A stretch of DNA of 64,000 bases, from positions 1 to 64,000 of the forward strand of contig NZ_JNZS01000019.1 of NCBI RefSeq assembly GCF_000718515.1. Reading direction: 5' to 3'. The position numbers and the translations under genes were made by a program. Under the pieces are notes generated by a model. The model was not told where the DNA came from. It was given only the letters and a program-made list of their open reading frames with translations, and did no database searches. Origin of the DNA: Micromonospora parva (GTDB lineage Bacteria > Actinomycetota > Actinomycetes > Mycobacteriales > Micromonosporaceae). This document shows, piece by piece, positions 27,578-36,847 of this stretch (positions within the stretch are counted from its first letter, which is position 1; each line of letters starts with the position of its first letter).

Positions 27578-28936
27578 GTGTCGGTGACCCGCGCCCCGGC
27601 GACCGAACCACCGTCCGGAGGCGCTCCGGAGCAGGCCGCGCCGCTGCCGCCGTCCGCGCCACCGCAGCTGCCGCTCTGGCCGTTGTCGATGATGTTCGGC
27701 CTGGTGCCACTGTGGTGGCTGCTCGGCGCGTTCTACCTCGGCTGGCCGCTGCTGGGCGCGCTGCTGTTCGCGTTGCTGCTCACCCGGGGGCGGGTGCCGC
27801 TGCCGCCGGCGGCCGGCATCTGGCTGCTCTTCCTCGCGATCGTGGTGGTCAGCGCCACCCAACTGTCGTCGCCCGCCTCGCTGCTCACCTTCGCCCTGCG
27901 CCTGGCCTTCTACCTGACCGCGCTGGTGGTCGGCGTCTACGTCTACGCCGCCGCCCGGGAACGCTCCAGCCTGGTGGCGGTGCTCACCCCGCTCTGCACG
28001 TTCTGGTTCGGGCTGGTCGCGCTGGGCTGGCTCGGGGTGCTGGTGCCCCGGCTGGCCATGACGACCCCGATGGAGGTGCTGCTGCCCGGCGGGGTGGCCG
28101 GCACCCCGTTCATCCAGGACATGGTGCACCTCACCACGGCTGAGTACAGCGCCCGCTCGCTGAACCCGATCTACCGGCCGGCGGCGCCGTTCGCGTACAC
28201 CAACAACTACGGCAGCGCGTACGCCATGACCCTGCCGTGCGTGGTGGCCTTCGCCATGCTGCGCCCGCGCGGGTTGCTGCGCTGGGCGCTGCTGGCGTCG
28301 CTGCCGCTGTCGCTGGCACCGGCGTTCCTCACCCTCAACCGGGCGATGTTCCTCAGCCTCGGCGCCGGGCTGGCGGTGCTCGGGGTGCGGGCCAGCCTGC
28401 GCGGCAACGTCCGGGTGGCCGCGTCGATCGTCGGGGTGGTGGTGATCGGCGCGCTGGCCACACTGTTCATTCCCATCACCGAGCTGATCAGCAGACGGGT
28501 CGACTCCAGTGACACCAACACCGACCGGCTCTCGCTCTACACCGAGGTGATCCGCCGGGTGCAGGAGTCACCGTGGTTGGGCTACGGCGCTCCGGTGAAC
28601 GTCGACACCGTGTCGGCGGCCGCGCCGATCGGCACCCAGGGGCAGTTGTGGATGGTGCTGTTCAGCCATGGCGTACCCGCGCTTCTCTGCTTCCTGGCGT
28701 GGTTTGTGGCCGCCGCGGTGATCTGCGCGCGGGCGAAATCGGCGGCCGGGCAGTGGTTGGCGGTGGTGCCGGTGGTCTGCCTCGTGCAGATCCCGTTCTA
28801 CGGCATGGCGAACCAGAACCTGGCGGTCGCGTTCTTCGCTGTCGCCTTCGCGATGGCGTTGACCGAACGCGAACGGCTGACCCGGCTGGTCGGGGCGTCG
28901 CCGGCGGCCCCGCGCACCGTGACGGTGCCCGCATGA
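27578..28936 (+). CDS. O-antigen ligase/Wzy-type polysaccharide polymerase
   Basis: A 452-residue integral membrane protein with about 11-12 hydrophobic helices and a large loop (about residues 165-200, 'LLPGGVAGTPFIQDMVHL'). The Wzy_C-like region includes 'LNRAMFLSLGAGLAVL', and a later loop reads 'TDRLSLYTEVIRRVQESPWLG', the pattern typical of O-antigen ligase family members. It probably polymerises lipid-linked repeat units on the outer face of the membrane. GTG start 2 bp after the Wzz-like gene. Its stop overlaps the next ATG. Confidence 0.85.
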   Translation: MSVTRAPATEPPSGGAPEQAAPLPPSAPPQLPLWPLSMMFGLVPLWWLLGAFYLGWPLLGALLFALLLTRGRVPLPPAAGIWLLFLAIVVVSATQLSSPASLLTFALRLAFYLTALVVGVYVYAAARERSSLVAVLTPLCTFWFGLVALGWLGVLVPRLAMTTPMEVLLPGGVAGTPFIQDMVHLTTAEYSARSLNPIYRPAAPFAYTNNYGSAYAMTLPCVVAFAMLRPRGLLRWALLASLPLSLAPAFLTLNRAMFLSLGAGLAVLGVRASLRGNVRVAASIVGVVVIGALATLFIPITELISRRVDSSDTNTDRLSLYTEVIRRVQESPWLGYGAPVNVDTVSAAAPIGTQGQLWMVLFSHGVPALLCFLAWFVAAAVICARAKSAAGQWLAVVPVVCLVQIPFYGMANQNLAVAFFAVAFAMALTERERLTRLVGASPAAPRTVTVPA

Positions 28937-30570
28937 CCGCCGCCACCCGACCACCGGCCGGTGCCGACGAGGGCCGGCCGCCGTCCGGCCCCGCCCAGGA
29001 CCAGGCCACACCGTCGCCCGCCGGGGATGTCGGCGCGGCCGAGACCCGCCGCAGCGCGCGCAGCGGGGTGGCCGGCCTGCTGGGCGCGGCCACCAGCGGG
29101 TTGTTCGGGTTCGTGCTGGCCGTCGTGATCACCCGGGGGTACGGCACGGCCGGCGCGGGCGCGTTCTTCGCCGCGATCGGTGTCGTCACCGTGGCCACCG
29201 CGATCTGCACCCTCGGCGCGGAGACCGGTCTGATGTGGGCGCTGCCCCGGCGCACCGCCGGTGTGCGCGGTGACGCGGCCCGGATCCTCCCGGTGGCGCT
29301 GATCCCGCCCCTGCTGGCCGGGCTCCTGGTGGCCGGTGTGGGCGTGCTGGCCGCCGACGCGCTCGCGCCCCGGCTGCTGGAGGGCTCCGGCGCGAGCGGC
29401 GACACACTGCTCACCGTCACGTTCGCCGCGGTGCCGGTGGTGGTGGCGATGACTTTGCTGCTGGCGGCGCTGCGCTGCGTACGGCCCATCCGGGCGTACG
29501 TCGGGGTGCAGTTCCTGCTGCTGCCGGTCGCCCGCCCGGTGCTGGTCGGCGCCGCCGCGCTGGCCGGTGGTGGTCTGCTCGCCGGCATGACCGGCTGGTT
29601 GGTGCCGGCGGCGTTGGCGCTGCTGGTCTGCCTCACCCTCGTCGCCGGCCCGCTCGGGCTGGGCCGGGGGGCGACGCTGCGTCCACGCCGCGCCGACTGG
29701 TCGACGTTCTGGCGCTTCGCGCTGCCCCGGGCCGCCTCGGCGGCCATCGACGCCGGCAGCATGTGGGTGGGGGTGCTGCTCACCTCGGCGCTGGCCGGGC
29801 CGGCGGACGCCGGCGTGTTCGGGGCCGTCGGCCGGTACGTGCTGGCCGGTCAGTTGGCCATGCAGGGGCTGCGGGTGGCGGTGTCCCCGCAGTTGTCCCG
29901 ACTGCTCGGGCGGGGCGAGCGGGCCGCCGCGGCGGCCGTGCACCGGCAGCTGACCACCTGGGGCCTGGTGTTGTCCTGGCCGGTGTACCTGCTGCTGGCG
30001 GTCTTCGCGTTGGCCTTCCTCCAGCTGTTCGGGCCGGAGTTCACCGCCGGTGTGCCGGCGATGACGGTGCTCGCGCTGGCGATGCTGGTCAACACCGGAG
30101 TGGGCAACGTGCAGAGCCTGCTGCTGATGGGCGGGCGCAGCGGCCTGCACCTGGTCGCCGCCGTGGCCGGGTTGACGGTGACCGTGTCGCTGGGTCTCTG
30201 GCTGATCCCCTTGTACGGCGCGACGGGCGCGGCGGTGGCCTGGGCGGCCGGGATCGCCACCGAGAACCTCACCGCCGCCGGGTTCGCCGGGTCGGTGGTT
30301 CGGGAGCCACTGTTCGACGCCGCGATGGTGCGTGCCGCGGTGGCCACCGTCGCCGGTGTGGGTCTGGCCGCCGGCGTCGGCGCACTGGTGGGCGGTCGCG
30401 GTCTGCCCGGCCTCGCGGTGGCGCTGGCGGTGCTGCTGGCCGGCTGCGTCGGCATGTTGACGTTGCCCCGGGTACGCGCCGGTATCCGGGGGACCATGAG
30501 GCAGATCCGTGGAGGGAACGACGCGGCCGCGGCCGCCGGACCCGCCCCGGCATCGACGAGAGGCAGGTGA
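28933..30570 (+). CDS. Wzx-type flippase (MOP superfamily)
   Basis: A 545-residue transporter with about 14 transmembrane helices. The first helix region 'GLLGAATSGLFGFVLAVVITRGYGTAGAG' (shown in part) is the classic polysaccharide export start. A charged, Pro-rich N-terminal extension of about 40 residues precedes it. It probably flips lipid-linked repeat units across the membrane for the neighbouring polymerase. ATG at 28933 overlaps the stop of the polymerase gene (ATGA). Confidence 0.85.
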   Translation: MTAATRPPAGADEGRPPSGPAQDQATPSPAGDVGAAETRRSARSGVAGLLGAATSGLFGFVLAVVITRGYGTAGAGAFFAAIGVVTVATAICTLGAETGLMWALPRRTAGVRGDAARILPVALIPPLLAGLLVAGVGVLAADALAPRLLEGSGASGDTLLTVTFAAVPVVVAMTLLLAALRCVRPIRAYVGVQFLLLPVARPVLVGAAALAGGGLLAGMTGWLVPAALALLVCLTLVAGPLGLGRGATLRPRRADWSTFWRFALPRAASAAIDAGSMWVGVLLTSALAGPADAGVFGAVGRYVLAGQLAMQGLRVAVSPQLSRLLGRGERAAAAAVHRQLTTWGLVLSWPVYLLLAVFALAFLQLFGPEFTAGVPAMTVLALAMLVNTGVGNVQSLLLMGGRSGLHLVAAVAGLTVTVSLGLWLIPLYGATGAAVAWAAGIATENLTAAGFAGSVVREPLFDAAMVRAAVATVAGVGLAAGVGALVGGRGLPGLAVALAVLLAGCVGMLTLPRVRAGIRGTMRQIRGGNDAAAAAGPAPASTRGR

Positions 30571-30578
30571 GGTCCGTC

Positions 30579-31481
30579 GTGGTGTCCATGCGTGACCGGG
30601 TCAAGCAGTTGGTTCCGACCCAGGTGACCACCCGGGTGAAGGAGTCGCTCGTCGACTACGGCGTTCGCACCAGCGATCGCCGGCCGCTGCCGGACTTCCT
30701 GATCATCGGGACCAAACGGGGCGGCACCACCTCGCTGTGGAACTACCTCATCCAGCATCCGCTGGTGCCCCGGCTGTTCCCCGCGTGGAACACCAAGTCG
30801 GCGCACTACTTCGAGGAGCACTGGGGTCGCGGCGAAGCCTGGTACCGCTCGCATTTCCCGACCGAGCGGCAACGCGACGCCCTGGCCAAGCGGCACGGTG
30901 GGCCGGTCCGGGTCGGTGAGGCCGCCCCGCTGTACATGTTCCACCCGCTCGCCGCGCAGCGGGTCGCCGCGCTGATGCCGACGGTGAAGCTCATCGTGCT
31001 GCTGAGGGACCCGGTGGAGCGGGCGTACTCGCACTGGAAGGAACGCCGCACCCACGGCATCGAACCACTGGACTTCGCCGCCGCCCTCGCCGCCGAGCCG
31101 GAGCGCACGGCGGGGGAGCGGGAACGGCTGATCGCCGAACCGGAGTCGTTCAGCGAGCCGTACGACTGGTACACGTACCGGGCCCGGGGGCGCTACCTGG
31201 AGCACCTGGAGCCGTGGCTGGAGCGCTTCGACCGGCAGCAGATCCTCTTCCTGCCCAGCGAGGACCTGTACCGCGACTCTCGCGCGACCTACCGGCGCAC
31301 CCTGGACTTCCTCGGTCTGCCGGCGTACGACCTGCCCAACTTCAAGGTCTACAACGATCGACGTTCGGCGCCGTTGGAGCCGACGGTCCGCGCTGAGCTG
31401 ACCGACTACTACCGGCCGTACAACGACGCGTTGCGCCAGCGGCTCGGGCTGGACCTCGACTGGGCGGACCGGGCGGCGTGA
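30579..31481 (+). CDS. PAPS-dependent sulfotransferase
   Basis: A protein of about 300 residues of the heparan-type sulfotransferase family. The 5'-phosphosulfate loop is GTKRGGTTSL (residues 44-53), with the catalytic Lys. The 3'-phosphate-binding segment is RDPVERAYSHW (143-153). A late Tyr/Arg-rich region (DWYTYRARGRYLEHLEPWL) is also typical. It transfers sulfate to a sugar hydroxyl or amine, implying a sulfated polymer. The start is uncertain: GTG 30579 or 30582 fit the AGGTGAGG site best, ATG 30588 is possible, and GTG 30567 overlaps the previous stop. Confidence 0.88.
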   Translation: MVSMRDRVKQLVPTQVTTRVKESLVDYGVRTSDRRPLPDFLIIGTKRGGTTSLWNYLIQHPLVPRLFPAWNTKSAHYFEEHWGRGEAWYRSHFPTERQRDALAKRHGGPVRVGEAAPLYMFHPLAAQRVAALMPTVKLIVLLRDPVERAYSHWKERRTHGIEPLDFAAALAAEPERTAGERERLIAEPESFSEPYDWYTYRARGRYLEHLEPWLERFDRQQILFLPSEDLYRDSRATYRRTLDFLGLPAYDLPNFKVYNDRRSAPLEPTVRAELTDYYRPYNDALRQRLGLDLDWADRAA

Positions 31482-32740
31482 CGACCCAGGCGGGCCCGGC
31501 CACCGACCCGCGCTCCCGGGTGGACGGCCTGGGTTGGGTGAGCCGCGCGGTCTTCCCGGACGACCGGGTCGGCCTGACCGTGGCGGGCGCCCCGCCGGCC
31601 GGTCACCGGGCGGTGGCCCGGTACGCGGTGGTGCCGTCGGTCGACCGGGCCCGGTTCCTGGTGCCGTTGGGCGCGCCCCGGGCCGGGGCGGCGTCCCTGC
31701 TGGCGTACAACGCCCTGCGGCCACCGAAGGTGCGCGCGCTGCGGGCGGTGCTCGGCGGGTTGGCCCGGTTGGGTCGGGTGGGGCTCGCGCCCTTCCCGAC
31801 GTTGACCGTCACGGTGCCGGCCGGGGTGCCCGCCGCGGACCTGCTGCTGAGCGAGCGGCTCTCCGCCGACCTGGGTGACACGCCACTGCTGGCCGCTTTC
31901 GGGGTCCGCCCACCCGACCCGAACGGCAAGCCCACCCTGCAGCTCTTCGACGCCGACGGGCGTCCGCGTGGCTACGCGAAGATCGGCTGGAATGACGCGA
32001 CCCGCGCGCTGGTCAGCGCGGAGGCGGCGGCGCTGCGGGCGTTGCCCGCGGTGGCCGACGTCGCCGACCACCCGACGCCGCCGAGGCTGCTCGCCGAGGT
32101 GTCCTGGGCGGGCCAGGTGGTCGCGGTGATCGAGCCGTTGCCTCCCGCGGTTCGCGGTGTGCCGGTGGACGACCCACCACGGATCGCCGCGCTGCTCGCC
32201 GTCGCCCGGCGCGGCGGCCCGGCAGGCACCCCTCGTCCGCTGCTCGACTCGGCCTTCCTGCACCGGCTGGGCGACCAGGCCGGCCGGGCCGCGGCGGCCG
32301 AGCCGGGCGGTGCGCGGGCGGTCGCCGCGGTCTGCGCGCTCGCCCGCCGGCACGGCGACACCAGTGTCGAGTTCGGTCACTGGCACGGCGACTGGGTGCC
32401 GTGGAACCTGGGCTGGCACGCCGGCCGGTTGGTCGCCTGGGACTGGGAGCACAGCGGGCCGGACGTGCCGGTCGGCTTCGATCTGGCGCACGACGCGTTC
32501 CAGCGCGCGCTCGTGCTGCGGGGGGAGCCGGCGGAGGTCGCCGCGTCGGCCGTCGACGGGTATCTGAGCCGGCACGGTGAGCGGCTCGGTCTCGACGCGG
32601 CGCAGCGCCGGCTCGTCGCCGACGCGTACCTGGTGGAGATGTGGTTGCGGACCTGGCGGCTGGCCGACGCGGGCGCGGGCTGGAACGCCGCACTGCATCC
32701 CGCACTGTTGGACGTCATCGAGAAAAGACATAGCGGCTGA
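31478..32740 (+). CDS. Phosphotransferase-fold (APH/choline kinase-like) protein
   Basis: A 420-residue protein. The C-terminal lobe has the Brenner-type catalytic motif 'HGDWVPWNLG' and the metal-binding 'AWDWEHS', as in aminoglycoside/choline kinase-like enzymes. The N-terminal 150 residues are not recognisable kinase and may recognise a substrate. 'GYAKIGWND' may hold the ATP-contacting Lys. GTG start overlaps the sulfotransferase stop (GTGA). In this context it may phosphorylate a sugar or lipid-linked intermediate, or a small-molecule precursor. The substrate is unknown, and antibiotic resistance is not suggested by the context. Confidence 0.7.
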   Translation: MTTQAGPATDPRSRVDGLGWVSRAVFPDDRVGLTVAGAPPAGHRAVARYAVVPSVDRARFLVPLGAPRAGAASLLAYNALRPPKVRALRAVLGGLARLGRVGLAPFPTLTVTVPAGVPAADLLLSERLSADLGDTPLLAAFGVRPPDPNGKPTLQLFDADGRPRGYAKIGWNDATRALVSAEAAALRALPAVADVADHPTPPRLLAEVSWAGQVVAVIEPLPPAVRGVPVDDPPRIAALLAVARRGGPAGTPRPLLDSAFLHRLGDQAGRAAAAEPGGARAVAAVCALARRHGDTSVEFGHWHGDWVPWNLGWHAGRLVAWDWEHSGPDVPVGFDLAHDAFQRALVLRGEPAEVAASAVDGYLSRHGERLGLDAAQRRLVADAYLVEMWLRTWRLADAGAGWNAALHPALLDVIEKRHSG

Positions 32741-32955
32741 TCGGGAGGAATCGCGGCGGCGCAGGCACGCCGCAGAGTAACGACAAAATCGCAGGTGGTC
32801 ATGACGATCGATGGACCTCGGACGTTCGGTGCGCCCGCACCACCTGCTGCGGAGATCGTCATCTCGGCCGGTCGCTCTATTCAACGACCGGGGATCGTGT
32901 GATCTGCTTCTGCCTGGCGTGAACTGAAATTCCAAGCGAACTTGTGGGGAGTCGC
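32741..32955. other. Intergenic gap with interleaved inverted repeats
   Basis: 215 bp separating the phosphotransferase gene from the Alg14-like gene, with no ORF of note. GCAGGTGGT (32790-32798) pairs with ACCACCTGC (32838-32846), and TGACGATC (32801-32808) pairs with GATCGTCA (32853-32860). The order is A-B-A'-B', which is not nested. It probably holds the promoter and 5' leader of the second half of the cluster. Confidence 0.45.
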
Positions 32956-33435
32956 GTGGACACGAACAACGACGACAGTGGGGCACCGGTGCTGCTGCTG
33001 GTCGGCTCCAGCGGCGGGCACCTGGCCCAACTACTGGCCTTGCGGCCCTGGTACGAACGGTGGCGGCGCTGCTGGGTCACCTTCGACACCCCGGAGGCGG
33101 TGTCGCTGCTGGCCGGCGAGGACCTGGTGCCGGCACACCACCCGACCACCCGCAACGTGCCGAACCTGCTGCGCAACGCGCTGCTGGCCTGGCGGGTGCT
33201 GCGGGCGCGGCGGGTCGCCGCCGTGGTCACCACCGGCGCCGGGGTGGCGGTGCCGTTCGTGGTGCTGGCCCGGTTGCGGCGCATCCCGACCGTCTACATC
33301 GAGGTGTACGACCGGATCGACACCCCGACGCTCACCGCCCGGCTCTGCCGGCCGTTCCTGTCCGCGATGCTCGTGCAGTGGGACGAGCAGCGCCGGCAGT
33401 ACCCCGAGGCGACAGTCGTCGGGACGCTGCTGTGA
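32956..33435 (+). CDS. Alg14-like glycosyltransferase subunit
   Basis: A 159-residue protein with the N-terminal half of a GT-B fold: 'VLLLVGSSGGHLAQLLAL' (the GGHxxQ motif of Alg14/PssD), 'RVAAVVTTGAGVAVPFVV' (a hydrophobic membrane-associating patch) and 'IYIEVYDRIDTPTLTA' (written with the first residues as VYIEV in the sequence). In Alg14/PssD systems this subunit anchors the catalytic Alg13/PssE partner, which is the next gene here. GTG at 32956 is chosen because GGGGAG lies 5 nt upstream. Stop overlaps the next start (GTGA). Confidence 0.85.
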   Translation: MDTNNDDSGAPVLLLVGSSGGHLAQLLALRPWYERWRRCWVTFDTPEAVSLLAGEDLVPAHHPTTRNVPNLLRNALLAWRVLRARRVAAVVTTGAGVAVPFVVLARLRRIPTVYIEVYDRIDTPTLTARLCRPFLSAMLVQWDEQRRQYPEATVVGTLL

Positions 33436-34100
33436 CGGGGGAGACGGGCACCGCCTGGCGTCCGCAACCGAGCACCGAGGCGGCCCGCCTGCCGCGCCAG
33501 CGCGACAGCTCGGCGGTCGCCCAGCTGCGACTGCTGGTGGCGGTGGGCACCGACAAGCACCAGTTCGACCGGCTCGTGGACTGGCTGGCGCAGTGGCACA
33601 CGCAGGCCGCCGTCCCGATCGGGCTGACCGTCCAGCACGGGCACACCCGCGCGCCCCAGGTGCCCGGCGCGGTGGCGTTCCTCGGTCACGACGCGTTGCA
33701 ACAGGCGATGAGCGACGCGCACCTGGTGGTCTGCCACGGTGGCCCGGCGACCATCCTGGAGGCCCGCCGGCACGGCCACCTGCCCATCGTGGTGCCCCGC
33801 GACCCGGCTCGCGGTGAGCACGTCGACAACCATCAGCTTCTCTTCGCCCGCCGGCTCGGCGCCGCCGGGCTGGTGGCGCTCTGCGAGACCCGGGAGGCGC
33901 TGCACGACGCGCTGACCGCAGGGGTGGCCGACCCATCCCGGTACGCGGTGGCCGCCGACCCGCAGGCACACGAGGCACAACGGGCGGCGGTGGCCCGGGT
34001 CGGGCAGATCATCGACGACCTGGTGGCCCGTTCGACCCCGCGCCCACCCCGGTGGCGGGCCTGGTCCCGGCCGCGTCCGGGTACGGAGGAGATTCGATGA
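33432..34100 (+). CDS. Alg13-like glycosyltransferase subunit
   Basis: A 222-residue protein with the C-terminal half of a GT-B glycosyltransferase. 'LLVAVGTDKHQFDRLVDWL' matches the Alg13/PssE opening (VTVGT..F..L). 'DAHLVVCHGGPATILEARRHG' and 'PIVVPRD' form the nucleotide-sugar binding site of MurG-like enzymes. It should pair with the Alg14-like neighbour to transfer a sugar onto a lipid-linked acceptor. GTG start within a GTGA overlap. Its stop overlaps the GT2 start. Confidence 0.85.
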   Translation: MTGETGTAWRPQPSTEAARLPRQRDSSAVAQLRLLVAVGTDKHQFDRLVDWLAQWHTQAAVPIGLTVQHGHTRAPQVPGAVAFLGHDALQQAMSDAHLVVCHGGPATILEARRHGHLPIVVPRDPARGEHVDNHQLLFARRLGAAGLVALCETREALHDALTAGVADPSRYAVAADPQAHEAQRAAVARVGQIIDDLVARSTPRPPRWRAWSRPRPGTEEIR

Positions 34101-35020
34101 CCCAGCAGCCGAGCGTCAGCGTCGTGGTGCCCACCCGGGACCGCCCCGAGCTGCTGCGGGCGGCGGTGCGCGCGATCCTGGCGCAGGACTACCCGGGCCC
34201 GATCGAGGTCGTGGTGGTGTTCGACCAGTCCGCGCCCGACGAGTCGTTGACAGCGCTGGGCAGCGACCCGACCCGCGTGGTACGCGTGATCAGCAACACC
34301 CGTACCGCCGGGTTGGCCGGGGCGCGCAACAGCGGCACCCTCGCGGCCGAGGGTGAGCTGGTCGCGTTCTGCGACGACGACGACGAGTGGCTGCCCGGCA
34401 AGCTGGCCGCCCAGGTCGACGCGTTGGCCGGTGATCCGGCCGCCGAGTTCGTCTGCTGCGGCATCCGGGTCACCTATGACGGGCACACCGTCGACCGGGT
34501 GCTCGACAAGGACCGGATCACCCTGGACGACCTGTTGCGCGACCGGATGACGGAGCTGCACCCGTCGACCTTCCTGATCCGCGCCACCGCGCTGCGCGAC
34601 GGGTTCGGGCTGGTCGACGAGGAGATTCCGGGCAGCTACGCGGAGGACTACGAGTTCCTGCTGCGGGCCGCGCGCAGCGCGCCGCTGATCAACCTGCGGA
34701 CGCCGTCGGTGCTGGTCCGCTGGCACAAGCGCTCGTACTTCGCGCAGCGCTGGGACACCATCTCGGAGGCGTTGCAGTGGTTGCTGCGGCGTTATCCGGA
34801 GTTCGCCGGTCAACCGGCCGGCGAAGCCCGGGTGGCAGGGCAGATCGCGTTCGCCCAGGCCGCCGCCGGCGACCGCCGGGGCGCGCTGCGCTGGGCCCGG
34901 CGCACCCTGCGCAGCAACCCCCGGGAGCCGCGCGCCTACCTGGCCCTCGCCGTCGCCGGTCGGGTGGTCCGGGCCGACGCGGTGCTACGCACCCTGCACA
35001 AGCGCGGTCGGGGGATCTGA
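34097..35020 (+). CDS. Family 2 glycosyltransferase
   Basis: A 307-residue GT-A enzyme. '[19 protein letters not shown]' is the GT2 opening; '[16 protein letters not shown]' is the D-x-D metal and sugar-nucleotide site. '[20 protein letters not shown]' contains the acceptor/catalytic ED segment. The last 70 residues look TPR-like ('[28 protein letters not shown]'). It adds a sugar to the repeat unit. ATG at 34097 overlaps the previous stop, and GGAGGA lies 6 nt upstream. It is the last gene of the polysaccharide cluster before aroC. Confidence 0.9.
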   Translation: MTQQPSVSVVVPTRDRPELLRAAVRAILAQDYPGPIEVVVVFDQSAPDESLTALGSDPTRVVRVISNTRTAGLAGARNSGTLAAEGELVAFCDDDDEWLPGKLAAQVDALAGDPAAEFVCCGIRVTYDGHTVDRVLDKDRITLDDLLRDRMTELHPSTFLIRATALRDGFGLVDEEIPGSYAEDYEFLLRAARSAPLINLRTPSVLVRWHKRSYFAQRWDTISEALQWLLRRYPEFAGQPAGEARVAGQIAFAQAAAGDRRGALRWARRTLRSNPREPRAYLALAVAGRVVRADAVLRTLHKRGRGI

Positions 35021-35138
35021 GCCGCCGTCGACGGGTGCGGGGCACAGGACGCCCGGCTCAGCGGGCGGCGGCGTCCGCTGGGCGGGACGGTCCGGGGAGC
35101 GTGCCGCGCCGGTGGCGGGCCGTGACAGACTGACCGCT

Positions 35139-36317
35139 GTGTTGCGTTGGCTGACTGCAGGTGAATCGCACGGTCCCGCCCTCGTCGCGATGCTGGAGGG
35201 GGTGCCGGCCGGCATCGAGGTGACCACCACCGAGATCGCCGACGAGCTGGCCCGTCGCCGGCTGGGTTACGGCCGGGGTGCCCGGATGTCGTTCGAGCGG
35301 GACGAGGTCGAGCTGCTCGGCGGCCTGCGGCACGGCGTCACCCTGGGCAGCCCGGTGGCGATCCGGGTCGGCAACTCCGAGTGGCCGAAGTGGCAGACCG
35401 TGATGGCCGCCGACCCGGTCGACCCGGACGAGCTGGCCCGCCAGGCGCGCAACGCCCCGCTGACCCGCCCCCGGCCGGGCCACGCGGACCTGGCCGGCAT
35501 GCAGAAGTACGGCCACACCGACGCCCGGCCGATCCTGGAGCGCGCCAGCGCCCGGGAGACGGCCGCCCGGGTGGCGGTCGGCACTGTCGCGAAGGCGCTG
35601 ATCCGGCAGGCGCTCGGCATCGAGATCGTCTCGCACGTCGTCGAGTTGGGCCCGGTGGCCGCGAAGCCGGGGCTGCGCCCCACTCCGTCGGACACCGCCC
35701 GGATCGACGCCGACCCGCTGCGCTGCCTCGACCCGGAGGCCAGCGCCCTGATGGTCGCCGAGGTCGACGCCGCGAAGAAGGCCGCCGACACCCTCGGTGG
35801 CGTGGTCGAGGTGCTGGCGTACGGGGTGCCGCCGGGGTTGGGCAGCCACGTGCAGTGGGACCGCAAGCTCGACGCCCGGCTGGCCACCGCGCTGATGTCC
35901 ATTCAGGCGATCAAGGGTGTGGAGATCGGTGACGGCTGGCAGCAGGCCCGATCCCGTGGCTCGGAGGCGCACGACGAGATCATCCCGTCGGCGACCGGCG
36001 TGCGCCGGGTCACCGACCGGGCCGGCGGGCTGGAGGGCGGCATCACCACCGGTGAGCCGCTGCGGGTCCGCGCCGCGATGAAGCCGATCTCCTCGCTGAA
36101 CCGGGCGCTGGCCACCGTGGACGTCGCCACCGGCGAGCCGGCCACCGCCATCAACCAGCGCTCCGACGTGTGCGCGGTGCCCGCCGCGGCGGTGGTCGCC
36201 GAGGCGATGGTGGCGCTGGTGCTCGCCGAGGCGGCCACCGAGAAGTTCGGCGGTGACTCGGTCACCGAGATCCGCCGCAACGTGGCCGGTTACCTCGACG
36301 CGCTGGTCATCCGCTGA
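35139..36317 (+). CDS. aroC: Chorismate synthase
   Basis: A 392-residue FMN-dependent enzyme that forms chorismate from EPSP. It begins '[20 protein letters not shown]' (signature 1), followed by '[12 protein letters not shown]' and '[15 protein letters not shown]' (active-site His), and ends with '[20 protein letters not shown]', as expected. GTG at 35139 matches the usual actinobacterial start. It is coupled to aroK (TGATG). It is the first shikimate gene after the polysaccharide cluster, and the gap to the GT2 gene is 118 bp. Confidence 0.97.
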   Translation: MLRWLTAGESHGPALVAMLEGVPAGIEVTTTEIADELARRRLGYGRGARMSFERDEVELLGGLRHGVTLGSPVAIRVGNSEWPKWQTVMAADPVDPDELARQARNAPLTRPRPGHADLAGMQKYGHTDARPILERASARETAARVAVGTVAKALIRQALGIEIVSHVVELGPVAAKPGLRPTPSDTARIDADPLRCLDPEASALMVAEVDAAKKAADTLGGVVEVLAYGVPPGLGSHVQWDRKLDARLATALMSIQAIKGVEIGDGWQQARSRGSEAHDEIIPSATGVRRVTDRAGGLEGGITTGEPLRVRAAMKPISSLNRALATVDVATGEPATAINQRSDVCAVPAAAVVAEAMVALVLAEAATEKFGGDSVTEIRRNVAGYLDALVIR

Positions 36318-36820
36318 TGGCACCGGTGGTCGTGCTGGTCGGCGCGCCCGGTTGCGGCAAGACCACCGTCGGGCGGGCGCTCGCCGCGACGCTCGGCGTG
36401 GAGTTCCGGGACACCGACATCGACATCGAGCAGATGGCCGGTAAGCCGATCCCGGAGATCTTCATCGACGAGGGTGAGGCGCACTTCCGTACCCTGGAAC
36501 GGGCCGCCGTGGCCGCGGCGCTGGCCGCCGGCACCGGAGTGCTCGCCCTCGGCGGCGGCGCGGTGCTGGCCGAGGAGACCCGGGCCGCGCTGATCGGGCA
36601 CCGGGTGGTGCACCTCTCGGTCGAGCTGCCCGACGCGGTGAAGCGGGTCGGGCTCGGCGCCGGACGCCCGCTGTTGGCGATCAACCCGCGGGCCACCCTC
36701 AAGCACCTGCTGGACCAGCGCCGGCCGCTCTACGCCGAGGTGGCCACGGAAACGGTGATCACCGACGGCCGAACCCCGGCCGAGGTCGTCGCCGAGCTCA
36801 CCGCCCTGCTCCCGCGCTAA
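36317..36820 (+). CDS. aroK: Shikimate kinase
   Basis: A 167-residue P-loop kinase. Walker A is [11 protein letters not shown]. 'FRDTDIDIE' provides the shikimate/Mg Asp residues, and 'LALGGGAVL' is the conserved Gly-rich strand. The lid Arg region ([10 protein letters not shown]) is present. It phosphorylates shikimate at O3 before AroA and AroC. ATG overlaps the aroC stop by one base. Followed by a structured palindrome and a convergent hydrolase gene rather than directly by aroB. Confidence 0.96.
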   Translation: MAPVVVLVGAPGCGKTTVGRALAATLGVEFRDTDIDIEQMAGKPIPEIFIDEGEAHFRTLERAAVAAALAAGTGVLALGGGAVLAEETRAALIGHRVVHLSVELPDAVKRVGLGAGRPLLAINPRATLKHLLDQRRPLYAEVATETVITDGRTPAEVVAELTALLPR

Positions 36821-36847
36821 CCCCCCCCGTCGTCGTCGCCCCCCTCT

